From Chitinophagaceae bacterium (GTDB taxonomy: Bacteria > Bacteroidota > Bacteroidia > Chitinophagales > Chitinophagaceae), in contig CANGNA010000011.1 in the NCBI GenBank assembly GCA_947455215.1, positions 17,697 to 81,696 of the forward strand: a DNA stretch of 64,000 nt, written 5' to 3'. Every line of letters begins with the position of its first letter. Position 1 is the first letter of the stretch. The notes beneath the pieces are model-generated. The model did not search any database. It was given only the letters and a program-made list of their open reading frames with translations, and was not told where the DNA came from. Shown piece after piece: positions 1-8,969 of this stretch. The translations under genes were made by a program, and so were the position numbers.

Positions 1-61
1 AAATTATCTATACGCACGACAGTCAAAGTAAAGGATAGGAAATGATATGTAAGCTAATCAG

Positions 62-622
62 CTATTTATTAAAGAACGTCATAGCCTGGCCAATGCCCTG
101 TGTGGCCCAGCACTCTATGAGGTCAGTGGCTTTAAGGAGGCCTTCCTTTACCAATGGCTGTTCCGATGGTTTCCACTTACCCAGCACGTAATCTACCTGC
201 TTGCCCTTAGGGAAATCGCTACCTATCCCGAAGCGCAGGCGGGGATAAGCATTGCTTTGCAGGGTTGCTTCTATATTCTTCAGGCCGTTCTGACCACCGG
301 CGCTCCCCGATGCACGTACGCGCAAGGTACCCAATGGCAGGGCCAGGTCGTCGACCAGCGTCATAGAGTTCTCGGCCAATATCTTTTCTTTGTCCAGCCA
401 GTATTTTACGGCCTTGCCACTCAGGTTCATGTAAGTGGTAGGTTTGATGACCACGAAAGTGCGGCCCTTCCACTTTACTTCCGCCACAAACGCATGACGA
501 TCGAGCGAGAAACTGCCACCGTGCTTCAACACAAAAGTGTCCGCCATATCGAAGCCTATGTTATGACGCGTACCATCATATTCTGCACCTATATTCCCTA
601 ATCCGGCAAGAAGAAATTTCAT
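62..622 (-). CDS. pth: Peptidyl-tRNA hydrolase
   Basis: Cytosolic esterase that frees tRNA from peptidyl-tRNA lost by stalled ribosomes. The ATG at 622 gives a 186-residue protein that begins MKFLLAGLGN; an upstream in-frame start would add 11 residues that do not fit the family. With this start the substrate-binding Asn is residue 10 and the catalytic His is residue 20 (TRHNIGF), the canonical Pth positions. The acidic pair of the family is seen at D91-D92 (LVDDLALP), followed by GGQNGLKN around 109-116. Length matches bacterial Pth. It stands alone here; the neighbour upstream on the same strand lies beyond a repeat-containing gap. Identification is firm. Confidence 0.96.
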   Translation of the reverse strand: MKFLLAGLGNIGAEYDGTRHNIGFDMADTFVLKHGGSFSLDRHAFVAEVKWKGRTFVVIKPTTYMNLSGKAVKYWLDKEKILAENSMTLVDDLALPLGTLRVRASGSAGGQNGLKNIEATLQSNAYPRLRFGIGSDFPKGKQVDYVLGKWKPSEQPLVKEGLLKATDLIECWATQGIGQAMTFFNK

Positions 623-660
623 GTCGCGAAAATAAGTTAAATGTGGTTTGTTCAAAAAGT

Positions 661-745
661 TTCACGCAAAGAACGCGAAGGTCTATCGCCAAGGGCCGCA
701 AAGACCATTAAGCAGGCAGAGGACGCAAAGGAAGGTGTTGATTCA
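661..745. repeat. CGCAAAG-type short repeats in a gap
   Basis: The gap between pth and the next gene holds several degenerate copies of a CGCAAAG/CGCGAAG/GCCGCAAAG word spaced irregularly. Similar CGCAAAG-rich spacers are common between genes in Bacteroidota genomes. No ORF or clear hairpin is visible. Function unknown. Confidence 0.45.
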
Positions 746-827
746 ACCGCAAATCACAAATAGAGAAAAATTGATTCGGCCATAATTGTCGTATTCCATC
801 ACATTTCCTGCACATTGCCGCATTGGG

Positions 828-3056
828 TCACTTCACCAACGTCACATCGCCGGAGTGTTGTTCTTTCTGGCCGGTAAGGCATTCGGCATCCATGTAGTAG
901 TAGTAAGTGCCGATATCGCAGGGCTCACCGTTAAAGGTGCCGTCCCAGCGCTTATCGGGGTCGGCGGTAAAGAATACCCTTTGCCCCCACCGGTTATAAA
1001 TAGCGAGGCTATAGTTGCGCATGTTGCCATAGGTAACCACTCTGAAGCCATCGTTGACACCATTTTTGTTGGGGCTGAATGCATTGGGGTAAGAAAAGCG
1101 GCAGCACTGCATCACATTGGTTATAGCTATGCTGGCAGTGTCTTTACAACCATACTGGTCTTGTACATCTACGGTGATCACTACAGGCTGTAATACCTCT
1201 ATATATAAGCCGGTGTCTTTCTTTATCAGCTCTTCGGGATGCCACACGTATTCTGTTCCGCCGGTAGCTTGCAGGTACACATCGTCTCCGTAACATACTG
1301 CCGGCTGTATGCCTGTTATCTGGCCCACAGGCTTGGGATGGACGCTGGCGGTATACGGCACGGGGCCGGATGTACAGACACTGTACGTCTCTATAAAGTA
1401 CCAGCTATAGGTGCCCACCACCGATGTATTGACCACCGGGGGCGTGCCCAGCGGATTGTTAGCCACATCGAACCAGGCAATAGCTGCCCCAGGCTTGACA
1501 GGTGCTATATATACAGGTAAGGACGGATCGTAGATGCACTTATCTTCAGTTACGGGTGCAAGATCTATTTTTCCACTATCTATGATAGTAAGGTAGGCGG
1601 TATCCTGGCACAACACATCCGACCGTACGACTATGGCATAAGTACCGGCAGGCAGGCTGTCGCGCACTACAGCAGTATCGCCAATGGTCGTATCGGTAAG
1701 TGTTTTGATAGTACTGCCGCCAGACAAAACCGTGATGGTGCGGGGCGGGAACCCGTACAGGATATTATAGGCAAGCGGGGCCTGGTGCACACAACCCGTG
1801 CCACCCAGCTGAGTAACCTGCAGCTGCGGCGGAGCAGCTACATTGATAGTGTAGGCGATGGTCTGCGTGCTGGCCAGCGGGCAATGGTCAGTCTTTATAG
1901 ATACGTAGAAGGTATAATGCCCTACAGGCAGTGCGCCCGTGGCCCAGCTGAAATTGATGGTAGGCTGCGGCGTATAATTGTTATGAACAATAGCCGATGC
2001 GGAAGCCGGAATACCCGATAAAGTGATCTCGTTGGTATCGCCAGAAGGGTTGGTAAGCCCTATAACAAAGTTGACATTGGGGGAGCCCACGCATACATTG
2101 ATGATATTGCCCTCGGTGACCACCCCACCCGATATGCTGCTGACCTGCGATGTAGGCGGCACACCGTTACAATTGCTCTGCACCACAAAGGTCATCTCGC
2201 GCTCGCTGGTGCCTACCAGGATGCCGTTATGATATTCGCTGACACGGCTTACTATCAGGGCATCCTGCTGTATGTTGGGGATGAAGGTCATCTGGCCATT
2301 GATAGCATTGAAGCTGAAACCGCCGGGCGTAGTGGCCATTGGGGCTGTTGGTGTATAGGGGTATACATAACTAACCGACGCGAGAGAAGAGCTGGCCCCA
2401 TTGAGGCCGGGGACGAGCGCAAAAGACAATGAATCGGCATCGGGGTCGGTGGCACCATGATTGTATTGCTGCAGTACATTGATACAATAAAACGGAGTAG
2501 GTATGGTATGATACACCGGCGATGAATTAGGCCCCTGTGTGTTATTGAGTAGGGCCTCCAGGTATACAAAGGTGTTACCATCGTAAATGTTGGTAATATT
2601 ACTGCTGCGCCCAGCTGAGTTGCCACCGGACCCTAAGTAGCCCCTGAACTGGAATTTCCAATTGGCAGCGGTGGATGGTATTGTTATGGTATCGGAAAAG
2701 ATGAACCTGCGCACACCCGGCAACGTACCGCCATTGCAATAGGTTTGTGCTATCATAGCAGGACAAACGGGTGAAACTTCGTCGCCCGTACCCGGCTCCG
2801 GGTTAAGATATATGCTATCGAGGTCGGTTAAAGAACCACCAGCAAGTGTGACCAAAGGGTGTGCTGTATACAAGTAAGTGACCAGGATCGGATTTTGTGT
2901 GCCACAATCGGCGTAAAGCGTAAGGGTAACCTTGTAAAGATCGCCCGACTGATGGGTGTACAACAGCTCGCCACCAAACAAATGACTGGCTGCGGCCCGG
3001 CCGGCCGACAGTAACAGGCAAAAAGAAATTATAACAAGCTTCAGGTAGCGCAACAT
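828..3056 (-). CDS. Gliding/T9SS type B sorting-domain surface protein
   Basis: Predicted large secreted surface protein of 742 residues. The chosen ATG at 3056 gives MLRYLKLVIISFCLLL, a clean signal peptide ending near AAASHLFGG; the longer reading adds 28 residues before the signal peptide and is unlikely. The middle is made of beta-rich, Ig/PKD-like stretches with many Thr/Ser and paired Cys. The C-terminal 90 residues carry the gliding-motility-associated C-terminal pattern (YPNAFSPNKNGVNDGF, IYNRWGQRVF, WDGTFNGEPCDIGTYYYY), the T9SS type B sorting signal that directs proteins through the type IX machinery to the cell surface. The specific substrate or adhesive role cannot be read from sequence. 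It faces asnS divergently. Confidence 0.88.
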   Translation of the reverse strand: MLRYLKLVIISFCLLLSAGRAAASHLFGGELLYTHQSGDLYKVTLTLYADCGTQNPILVTYLYTAHPLVTLAGGSLTDLDSIYLNPEPGTGDEVSPVCPAMIAQTYCNGGTLPGVRRFIFSDTITIPSTAANWKFQFRGYLGSGGNSAGRSSNITNIYDGNTFVYLEALLNNTQGPNSSPVYHTIPTPFYCINVLQQYNHGATDPDADSLSFALVPGLNGASSSLASVSYVYPYTPTAPMATTPGGFSFNAINGQMTFIPNIQQDALIVSRVSEYHNGILVGTSEREMTFVVQSNCNGVPPTSQVSSISGGVVTEGNIINVCVGSPNVNFVIGLTNPSGDTNEITLSGIPASASAIVHNNYTPQPTINFSWATGALPVGHYTFYVSIKTDHCPLASTQTIAYTINVAAPPQLQVTQLGGTGCVHQAPLAYNILYGFPPRTITVLSGGSTIKTLTDTTIGDTAVVRDSLPAGTYAIVVRSDVLCQDTAYLTIIDSGKIDLAPVTEDKCIYDPSLPVYIAPVKPGAAIAWFDVANNPLGTPPVVNTSVVGTYSWYFIETYSVCTSGPVPYTASVHPKPVGQITGIQPAVCYGDDVYLQATGGTEYVWHPEELIKKDTGLYIEVLQPVVITVDVQDQYGCKDTASIAITNVMQCCRFSYPNAFSPNKNGVNDGFRVVTYGNMRNYSLAIYNRWGQRVFFTADPDKRWDGTFNGEPCDIGTYYYYMDAECLTGQKEQHSGDVTLVK

Positions 3057-3197
3057 GGACTGATAGCCGGGATAGTGACCGGTAGTACAAAGATGAGATA
3101 AACGCACCATATGGCAACGGCCGCGCTTCATATAACGCAAATTTTCACATTTGCTATAAATGCCGGTAGAGCGCGCGACAATTATTTAAGCCTTGTT

Positions 3198-3230
3198 TTG
3201 CGGTTTACTGTGCGGTATAGATTAATTTTG
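3198..3230 (+). promoter_or_regulatory. Candidate asnS promoter
   Basis: A TAATTTTG box at 3223-3230 fits the Bacteroidota -7 consensus TAnnTTTG, with TTG at 3198-3200, 22 bases upstream, slightly longer than the usual 19-20 spacing. It lies about 37 bases before the asnS ATG. Confidence 0.45.
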
Positions 3231-3266
3231 GCACTCGTTAATTTAAACACATAAGTGAACACTACA

Positions 3267-4697
3267 ATGAAACGTACAAAGATCAAGGACATCTTACTAT
3301 CAGAGCAGACAGATTATGCGGTAACCGTAAAAGGATGGGTGCGCTCATTCCGCAATAATCAATTCATAGCCCTTAACGATGGTTCTACGATAAATAATGT
3401 ACAGGTAGTTGTAAGCCTGGATACCGACGAAGCTATTGTAAAACGCCTGACAACAGGTGCCTCTATAAGCGTAGATGGCATGGTGGTAGCATCGCTGGGC
3501 AAGGGCCAGAAGGTAGAGATAAAGGCAGAAAAAGTAGAGATACTAGGTGATTGCGATACGGAGAAATTCCCGCTACAGCTAAAGAACAGGCCAAGCCTGG
3601 AGTACCTGCGCGAGATAGCACACCTGCGTTTCCGCACCAGTACTTTCGGCGCCATCTTCCGTGTACGCCACTCGCTGGCCTATGCAGTGCATAAATTTTT
3701 TAACGATCGTGGTTTTGTGTACCTGCACACCCCTATAGTTACAGCATCGGACGCTGAGGGTGCCGGTGAAATGTTCCGCGTGACCACGCTGAGCCCCGAC
3801 AACCCACCGAAAAAAGAAGATGGCAGCGTAGACTACAGCGAGGATTTCTTTGGCCGTTGTACCAACCTTACGGTAAGCGGACAACTGGAAGCCGAACTGG
3901 GCGCAATGGCATTTAGCGAGGTGTATACCTTTGGCCCTACCTTCCGTGCAGAGAATTCTAACACAGCCCGCCACCTGGCGGAGTTCTGGATGATAGAGCC
4001 GGAAGTAGCCTTTAACGACATCTACGACAACATGGACCTGGCCGAGGACTTCATCAAGTACCTGATAAGCTATGCCATGGAGCATAACCGCGAAGACCTG
4101 GAGTTTTTGGCACAGCGCCTGGTAGATGAAGAAAAGCAGAAGCCACAGGCTGAGCGCAGCGAAATGGGCCTTGTAGAGAAACTGGAATTTGTACTGAACA
4201 ACAAGTTTGAACGCATTACCTATACTGAAGCAATAGACATACTGCTGAACTCACCTGCGTATAAGAAGAAGAAGTTCCAGTATGATGTGAAATGGGGCAT
4301 AGACCTGCAAAGCGAGCATGAGCGTTACCTGGTGGAAAAGCACTTTAAGAAGCCGGTAATAGTTACTGGTTATCCTAAAGACATCAAGGCCTTCTACATG
4401 CGCATGAACGAAGACGGCAAGACCGTGGCTGCTATGGACATACTGGCACCGGGTATTGGAGAAATAGTAGGTGGCAGCCAAAGGGAAGAACGCCTGGACA
4501 AGCTGGAGCAGCGCATGGCAGAAATGCACATACCTGCCGAAGAGATGTACTGGTACCTGGACACCCGCCGCTTCGGCACCGTGCCGCACGCCGGCTTCGG
4601 CCTGGGCTTTGAGCGCATGGTACTGTTCGTTACCGGCATGACCAACATCCGTGACGTGATACCTTTCCCACGTACGCCAAAGAACGCGGAGTTTTAG
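3267..4697 (+). CDS. asnS: Asparaginyl-tRNA synthetase
   Basis: Class II aminoacyl-tRNA synthetase that charges tRNA-Asn with asparagine. The 476-residue protein opens with an OB-fold anticodon-binding domain ([20 protein letters not shown]) followed by the catalytic core. Motif 2 is seen as [25 protein letters not shown] sequence near the middle, and motif 3 as [15 protein letters not shown] close to the C-terminus, ending with the typical [16 protein letters not shown] at 3255 could add four residues, but the ATG at 3267 is preferred because [10 protein letters not shown] matches the usual family start. A strong terminator follows at about 4729. Identification is firm. Confidence 0.96.
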   Translation: MKRTKIKDILLSEQTDYAVTVKGWVRSFRNNQFIALNDGSTINNVQVVVSLDTDEAIVKRLTTGASISVDGMVVASLGKGQKVEIKAEKVEILGDCDTEKFPLQLKNRPSLEYLREIAHLRFRTSTFGAIFRVRHSLAYAVHKFFNDRGFVYLHTPIVTASDAEGAGEMFRVTTLSPDNPPKKEDGSVDYSEDFFGRCTNLTVSGQLEAELGAMAFSEVYTFGPTFRAENSNTARHLAEFWMIEPEVAFNDIYDNMDLAEDFIKYLISYAMEHNREDLEFLAQRLVDEEKQKPQAERSEMGLVEKLEFVLNNKFERITYTEAIDILLNSPAYKKKKFQYDVKWGIDLQSEHERYLVEKHFKKPVIVTGYPKDIKAFYMRMNEDGKTVAAMDILAPGIGEIVGGSQREERLDKLEQRMAEMHIPAEEMYWYLDTRRFGTVPHAGFGLGFERMVLFVTGMTNIRDVIPFPRTPKNAEF

Positions 4698-4728
4698 TCG
4701 TAAGTCATAAGTAGCAAGTCATAAGTAA

Positions 4729-4762
4729 GTCCGGGTGGTTGTGCTGCCCGGGCTTTTTTTTG
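4729..4762 (+). terminator. Rho-independent terminator after asnS
   Basis: A stem GTCCGGG (4729-4735) pairs with CCCGGGC (4747-4753) across an 11-base loop and is followed directly by a run of eight T. It closes asnS transcription and separates it from the SIR2-like gene. Just before it, AAGTCATAAGTA occurs twice in tandem-like order (about 4702-4728). Confidence 0.85.
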
Positions 4763-4797
4763 TTTTTTCGTAACTTCAAGAAATATTAACCTCAACC

Positions 4798-6039
4798 ATG
4801 CCGAATGTCACATATTTAATAGGAGCTGGCGCAAGTGCTAACGCAATTCCAATAGTATCCTTCATTAATACTAGAATTGAAGAGCTAGTAAAAAAAATAC
4901 GGACTTATGAGCAAATTTCCCATATAACAGACAATAGACGAAATTTATTACTTCCAAATACCCGTAAAATTGATTCGACACTATTGGATGAATATTTTCA
5001 ATCTACTATTAAAGAAATAATTGATGATTTAGAATGGCTGTTGAGTTCTGCGAGAAGCCATTCCACAATCGATACACTGGCAAAAAAATTCTATTTAACG
5101 GGAGAATTATCAAATTTAGAGCGTCTCAAAAAGAGCCTAATAACCTTTTTCACATTGGAGCAGTACTTATTTTGGCCAAGCATAGAAGATAAAGAAGATG
5201 GATATCTTTTTAAAAAAACTCCTATCGATAAAAGGTACGATAGTTTTATAGCATCAGTGGCAAAACGATCAAATGATGATTTAGTATTGAATGGTAATAT
5301 CAAAATGCTATCGTGGAATTATGACTCTCAGCTAGAATTATGTTTAAAAAAATTCCTGCCGCAACCAAATGAACTGAATTTAATCAAACGAAAATTCCAG
5401 ATCCATCCAAATTTTGAATCTTACTATAAAAAATCCGTTGCACTAAATTTTGACAAATTTGCCTTAATCAAACTTAACGGAACAGCAGTCTGGGAAGACG
5501 TGCCTAATACACCAAATGACTTTCCAATAACTATTTTTGATAAGCAATCGGCGATTGACGTTCAAATCAATCTTAGCGAAACTGAATATAATTTTATAAA
5601 ACAACTAGGGGTTTACGTAGATAATTATAGAAATGCATTTTGGGACTTCCCTCACCTTAAAAAATTACATCCAACTCACCTACTTCAATTCGCATGGGAA
5701 CACGAAGTAAACGAGATCCCAAAATATAGTGGAATCTCAGATAATCTGGAAGATGCAATAAGAATTGCTGAACAAACCGAAATACTTGTTGTGATTGGTT
5801 ATTCATTCCCCATATTCAATCGAGACATTGACAAACAACTCTTTGATGCGATGTTTAAAATTGACAGATCAAAACGTAAATTAAAAAAAGTCTACATACA
5901 AGACCTCTATCCTCAAAAAATTGAATCAACAATGAAAAATGCGTTTATGATATTCCAATCATATATGCCGGATGAAACAGAAATAAAATTCCAACATGAA
6001 GACAATTTGAACCAATTTGTCATTCCATATGAATTATAA
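4798..6039 (+). CDS. SIR2-like domain protein, candidate defence gene
   Basis: 413-residue protein with the layout of the divergent SIR2-like (NAD-handling) family. Seen: the nucleotide-binding loop LIGAGASAN at residues 7-15, the inner NYD motif (LSWNYDSQLE, 171-180), KLNGTAVW at 225-232 in the place where relatives carry a catalytic His-Gly, and the late Rossmann strand VVIGYSFP at 331-338. The His of the usual HG motif is Asn (N227), so classic deacylase chemistry is doubtful; NAD binding or NADase-type activity is inference. The long region 35-165 has no domain I can name. The gene is far more AT-rich than both neighbours, has its own terminator-like hairpin, and stands alone, which suggests horizontal gain. 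Many bacterial SIR2-like proteins are anti-phage effectors, but no partner gene is adjacent here. Confidence 0.75.
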   Translation: MPNVTYLIGAGASANAIPIVSFINTRIEELVKKIRTYEQISHITDNRRNLLLPNTRKIDSTLLDEYFQSTIKEIIDDLEWLLSSARSHSTIDTLAKKFYLTGELSNLERLKKSLITFFTLEQYLFWPSIEDKEDGYLFKKTPIDKRYDSFIASVAKRSNDDLVLNGNIKMLSWNYDSQLELCLKKFLPQPNELNLIKRKFQIHPNFESYYKKSVALNFDKFALIKLNGTAVWEDVPNTPNDFPITIFDKQSAIDVQINLSETEYNFIKQLGVYVDNYRNAFWDFPHLKKLHPTHLLQFAWEHEVNEIPKYSGISDNLEDAIRIAEQTEILVVIGYSFPIFNRDIDKQLFDAMFKIDRSKRKLKKVYIQDLYPQKIESTMKNAFMIFQSYMPDETEIKFQHEDNLNQFVIPYEL

Positions 6040-6041
6040 AC

Positions 6042-6072
6042 AGTAAAGCCACCCCACACGGATGGCTTTACT
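6042..6072 (+). terminator. Hairpin after the SIR2-like gene
   Basis: AGTAAAGCCA (6042-6051) pairs perfectly with TGGCTTTACT (6063-6072) around an 11-base loop immediately after the stop codon. There is no long T run, so it is a terminator-like hairpin rather than a textbook terminator. Confidence 0.6.
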
Positions 6073-6206
6073 ATTACAGTGGCTGCGTTATCACTTTCAC
6101 CGGGTTTCCCCGTTCCAGTGCGTTGTGTTCCTGCCAGCGGTCTTGCCGGGCATACCAACAAAACCAACTTCTCCCTATCTTTAATGCATCGATACTTATC
6201 ACCCAC

Positions 6207-8369
6207 ATGAGGTACATCCTGTCCATACTATTGCAATTGGCGGCTATTAATGGCATAGCCCAGACAACGGTTGCCGTTTACATAAAAGACAAAAAGACAA
6301 AAGAGCCGCTCACAGGCGCATTGCTCCGCATTACCAATACCAATACAGGCGCTGCTGCCGATGTAAACGGATTGGCTATCATTAATAATGTCCCGTCAGG
6401 GCGGTTCCCGGTGAGCTGCAGTATGGTTGGCTATGAAGCATATACTGATACGATCTCTGCCAAGGGCGATACGGTAATGATCTTGCTGGAACCATCAGAC
6501 GAGGAGATGGAAGAGCTGGTGGTAAGTAGTACCCGCAGCAGCCGTACCATACAAGATATAGCCACACGTGTAGAACTGATCGGAGGAGAAGAGCTGGATG
6601 AAAAGGCCAATATGAAGCCGGGGGATATCCGCATGCTGCTGAGCGAGAGCACAGGTATACAAACGCTGCAAACATCGGCCACATCGGGCAACAGCAACAT
6701 CCGCATAGAAGGGCTGGATGGCCGTTATACCCAGATATTGAAAGACGGGTTCCCCTTGTACAATGGCTTTGCAGGCGGCCTGGGTCTGCTGCAAACGCCC
6801 CCGCTCAACCTGAAGCGTGTAGAGGTGATCAAAGGTGCATCATCTACACTGTATGGTGGTGGGGCCATAGCGGGCCTTATCAACCTTATCTCTAAAACGC
6901 CGGGCTTCGACCGCGAGCTGAAATTTGTAGCCAATGTAACATCGGCCGGCGGCATGGATGTAGATGGCTATTATGGCAAACGCAACAAGCAAACCGGCTT
7001 TACGGTATATGCTGCGTACAATGCCAATAAACCTTACGACCCGTCGGGATATGGTTTTACGGCCATACCGCAGTTCAACAGGTATTCTATCAACCCGCGT
7101 TTGTTCATCTACCCTTCAGAAAAAACAGATATCGTGCTGGGCGTCAATGCCAACTTTGAAGACCGGCAGGGCGGCGATATCCGCTACCTGCTGGGCGAAC
7201 GCGACAGTTCGCATGCATACTTCGAGAACAACAAGACGCAGCGTATCAACAGCGAGTTGTCGGTGACGCATCGTTTCAGCACCACGGCCTCACTTACGGT
7301 CAAGAATACCTTCGGCTACTTCAACCGCATCATAGATGCACCTGCATATACCTTTGATGGTTACCAGAACAGCTCCTTCAGCGAAGTGAGCTATGCCAAC
7401 CACCAGGAAAAGACAGAATGGATAGCTGGCATCAACCTTACCAGCGATGCCTTTAAAGAACGCCAGCTGACATCTACCCCGCTGCGTGATTATAGCATCA
7501 CCACCTATGGCGTATTTGTACAGAATACGTACAATATCACCAGCCGGTTTATTATGGAAACAGGGTTGCGTACCGATTATGTATCCAGCTACGGCGCAGC
7601 TATATTGCCGCGCATATCGTTCCTGTATAAGGTAAATAGTAGTTTATCGTCTCGCCTTGGTGGCGGACTGGGCTATAAAACACCTACTATATTTACAGAA
7701 GAAAGTGAACGCATCATTTACAAAAATGTACTGCCGGTAAATAAGGATTATAACAGCCTGGAACATAGCTATGGCGCCAACTGGGATGTGAACTACAAAA
7801 CAACTATTGCACATGGCCAGGTAGGCATAAGCCTGAACCAGCTGCTGTTTTACACCCAGCTGCAAAGCCCGCTTGTATTGGAACCTATAGGACTGGGCGC
7901 TTACCGATTCTACAACTTGGGGGGCGTTATAGAGGCTAAGGGCGCCGAAACCAACATTAAGGTAAGCTACAAACACTTCAAGCTGTTCCTTGGCTATACG
8001 TATACGCACTCTCACCTGCATACCGGTAATTTCTTCCGGGAAACACCGCTCACACCACGCCATCATACCAATTCGGTACTGATGTATGAAGTGGAGAATA
8101 AATGGAAATTGGGCCTGGAAGCTTACTATTACAGTCCGCAGTTCCTGAACGACGGTTCCTTTAGCCACGACTACTGGCTTTGCGGGTTCATGGCCGAGCG
8201 TATCTGGAAGAACATCTCTGTGTATATCAACTTCGAAAACTTCTTAGACAGCCGCCAGACACGATACGACCCTATATATACCGGCAGTATGGTCAACCCG
8301 CAGTTCAAAGATATCTACGCACCGTTGGATGGCTTTGTAGTAAATGGTGGGATAAAAGTGCGGCTGTAA
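6207..8369 (+). CDS. TonB-dependent outer-membrane receptor
   Basis: 720-residue outer-membrane receptor expected to import a ligand with energy from TonB/ExbBD. The start at 6207 gives MRYILSILLQLAAINGIAQ, a signal peptide; the reading can be extended upstream by 28 residues that lack any such feature. After the signal peptide comes a carboxypeptidase-regulatory-like domain (KDKKTKEPLTGALLRI), then the plug (IQDIATRVELIGGEEL, NIRIEGLDGRYTQILKDGFPLY, LKRVEVIKGASSTLYGGGAIAGLINLI) and a beta-barrel ending in an aromatic/basic residue pattern (NGGIKVRL). No SusD partner lies next to it, so a metal chelate, siderophore or vitamin is more likely than glycan, but the ligand is unknown. A small HHH protein gene follows after 25 bases. 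Confidence 0.9.
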   Translation: MRYILSILLQLAAINGIAQTTVAVYIKDKKTKEPLTGALLRITNTNTGAAADVNGLAIINNVPSGRFPVSCSMVGYEAYTDTISAKGDTVMILLEPSDEEMEELVVSSTRSSRTIQDIATRVELIGGEELDEKANMKPGDIRMLLSESTGIQTLQTSATSGNSNIRIEGLDGRYTQILKDGFPLYNGFAGGLGLLQTPPLNLKRVEVIKGASSTLYGGGAIAGLINLISKTPGFDRELKFVANVTSAGGMDVDGYYGKRNKQTGFTVYAAYNANKPYDPSGYGFTAIPQFNRYSINPRLFIYPSEKTDIVLGVNANFEDRQGGDIRYLLGERDSSHAYFENNKTQRINSELSVTHRFSTTASLTVKNTFGYFNRIIDAPAYTFDGYQNSSFSEVSYANHQEKTEWIAGINLTSDAFKERQLTSTPLRDYSITTYGVFVQNTYNITSRFIMETGLRTDYVSSYGAAILPRISFLYKVNSSLSSRLGGGLGYKTPTIFTEESERIIYKNVLPVNKDYNSLEHSYGANWDVNYKTTIAHGQVGISLNQLLFYTQLQSPLVLEPIGLGAYRFYNLGGVIEAKGAETNIKVSYKHFKLFLGYTYTHSHLHTGNFFRETPLTPRHHTNSVLMYEVENKWKLGLEAYYYSPQFLNDGSFSHDYWLCGFMAERIWKNISVYINFENFLDSRQTRYDPIYTGSMVNPQFKDIYAPLDGFVVNGGIKVRL

Positions 8370-8394
8370 ACACAGTAACTTACCACAGCATACC

Positions 8395-8871
8395 ATGAAA
8401 AAAACCATTCGCTCCTACTTCACCTTTACCCGTAAAGAACGGATTGGGATCATATGTTTGTGTGGCATCGTCATTATTTTGATAGCAATAAGAGCATCAT
8501 TGGTTTACTGGGTGCATCCGCAGATAAATATAGCCGAGGAGCGTAAACTACAAGCCGCCTATCACACGTTCCTGAGCAGCCAGCCCAAGGAGATCGTGCG
8601 CACCGATAGTAGCGATGACTATCTGGATAAAGGTGTAGAAGACACAAAGAGCGTTCCGCAGATCATCAACATCAACACTGCCGATTCAGCAACGCTGGTA
8701 TGCCTGAAGGGCATAGGGCCAGCCTTTGCACATAAAATAATACAGAAGCGTAAAAAAGGACACCCGTTTAAAAGTATTGACGAACTATCGGGCATCCAGT
8801 TCATTGCCCCGGCAACTATGCAGATATTAAAACAACATCTTGTTGTAGCTGATAGTGGGTTAAGGAACTGA
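8395..8871 (+). CDS. ComEA-like helix-hairpin-helix protein
   Basis: 158-residue protein with an N-terminal membrane anchor (RIGIICLCGIVIILIAIRASLVYW, about residues 16-40) and a C-terminal double helix-hairpin-helix module. The module is seen as ININTADSATLVCLKGIGPAFAHKII followed by RKKGHPFKSIDELSGI, the ComEA signature for binding double-stranded DNA without sequence preference. The family takes part in DNA uptake across the envelope in competent bacteria, but in Bacteroidota many such proteins have no tested role. It is placed 25 bases behind the TonB receptor and may be co-transcribed. Confidence 0.85.
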   Translation: MKKTIRSYFTFTRKERIGIICLCGIVIILIAIRASLVYWVHPQINIAEERKLQAAYHTFLSSQPKEIVRTDSSDDYLDKGVEDTKSVPQIININTADSATLVCLKGIGPAFAHKIIQKRKKGHPFKSIDELSGIQFIAPATMQILKQHLVVADSGLRN

Positions 8872-8969
8872 TATATTGCAGAATACAAAATCAATTAAAC
8901 GTCATTTTTAACTGCATGCTATTTTTTGAGCAAAAAATGTTGTAAAATTGCGGCACTTTAACAACATAT

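Noticed and set aside
4798..6039. Naming the SIR2-like gene as Thoeris ThsA or DSR
   Set aside because: No TIR (ThsB) partner, no SLOG domain is visible, and the protein is too short for DSR; only the superfamily is supported.
6074..6206. N-terminal extension of the TonB receptor and of several other genes
   Set aside because: The extra residues come before a normal signal peptide; the internal ATG was chosen.
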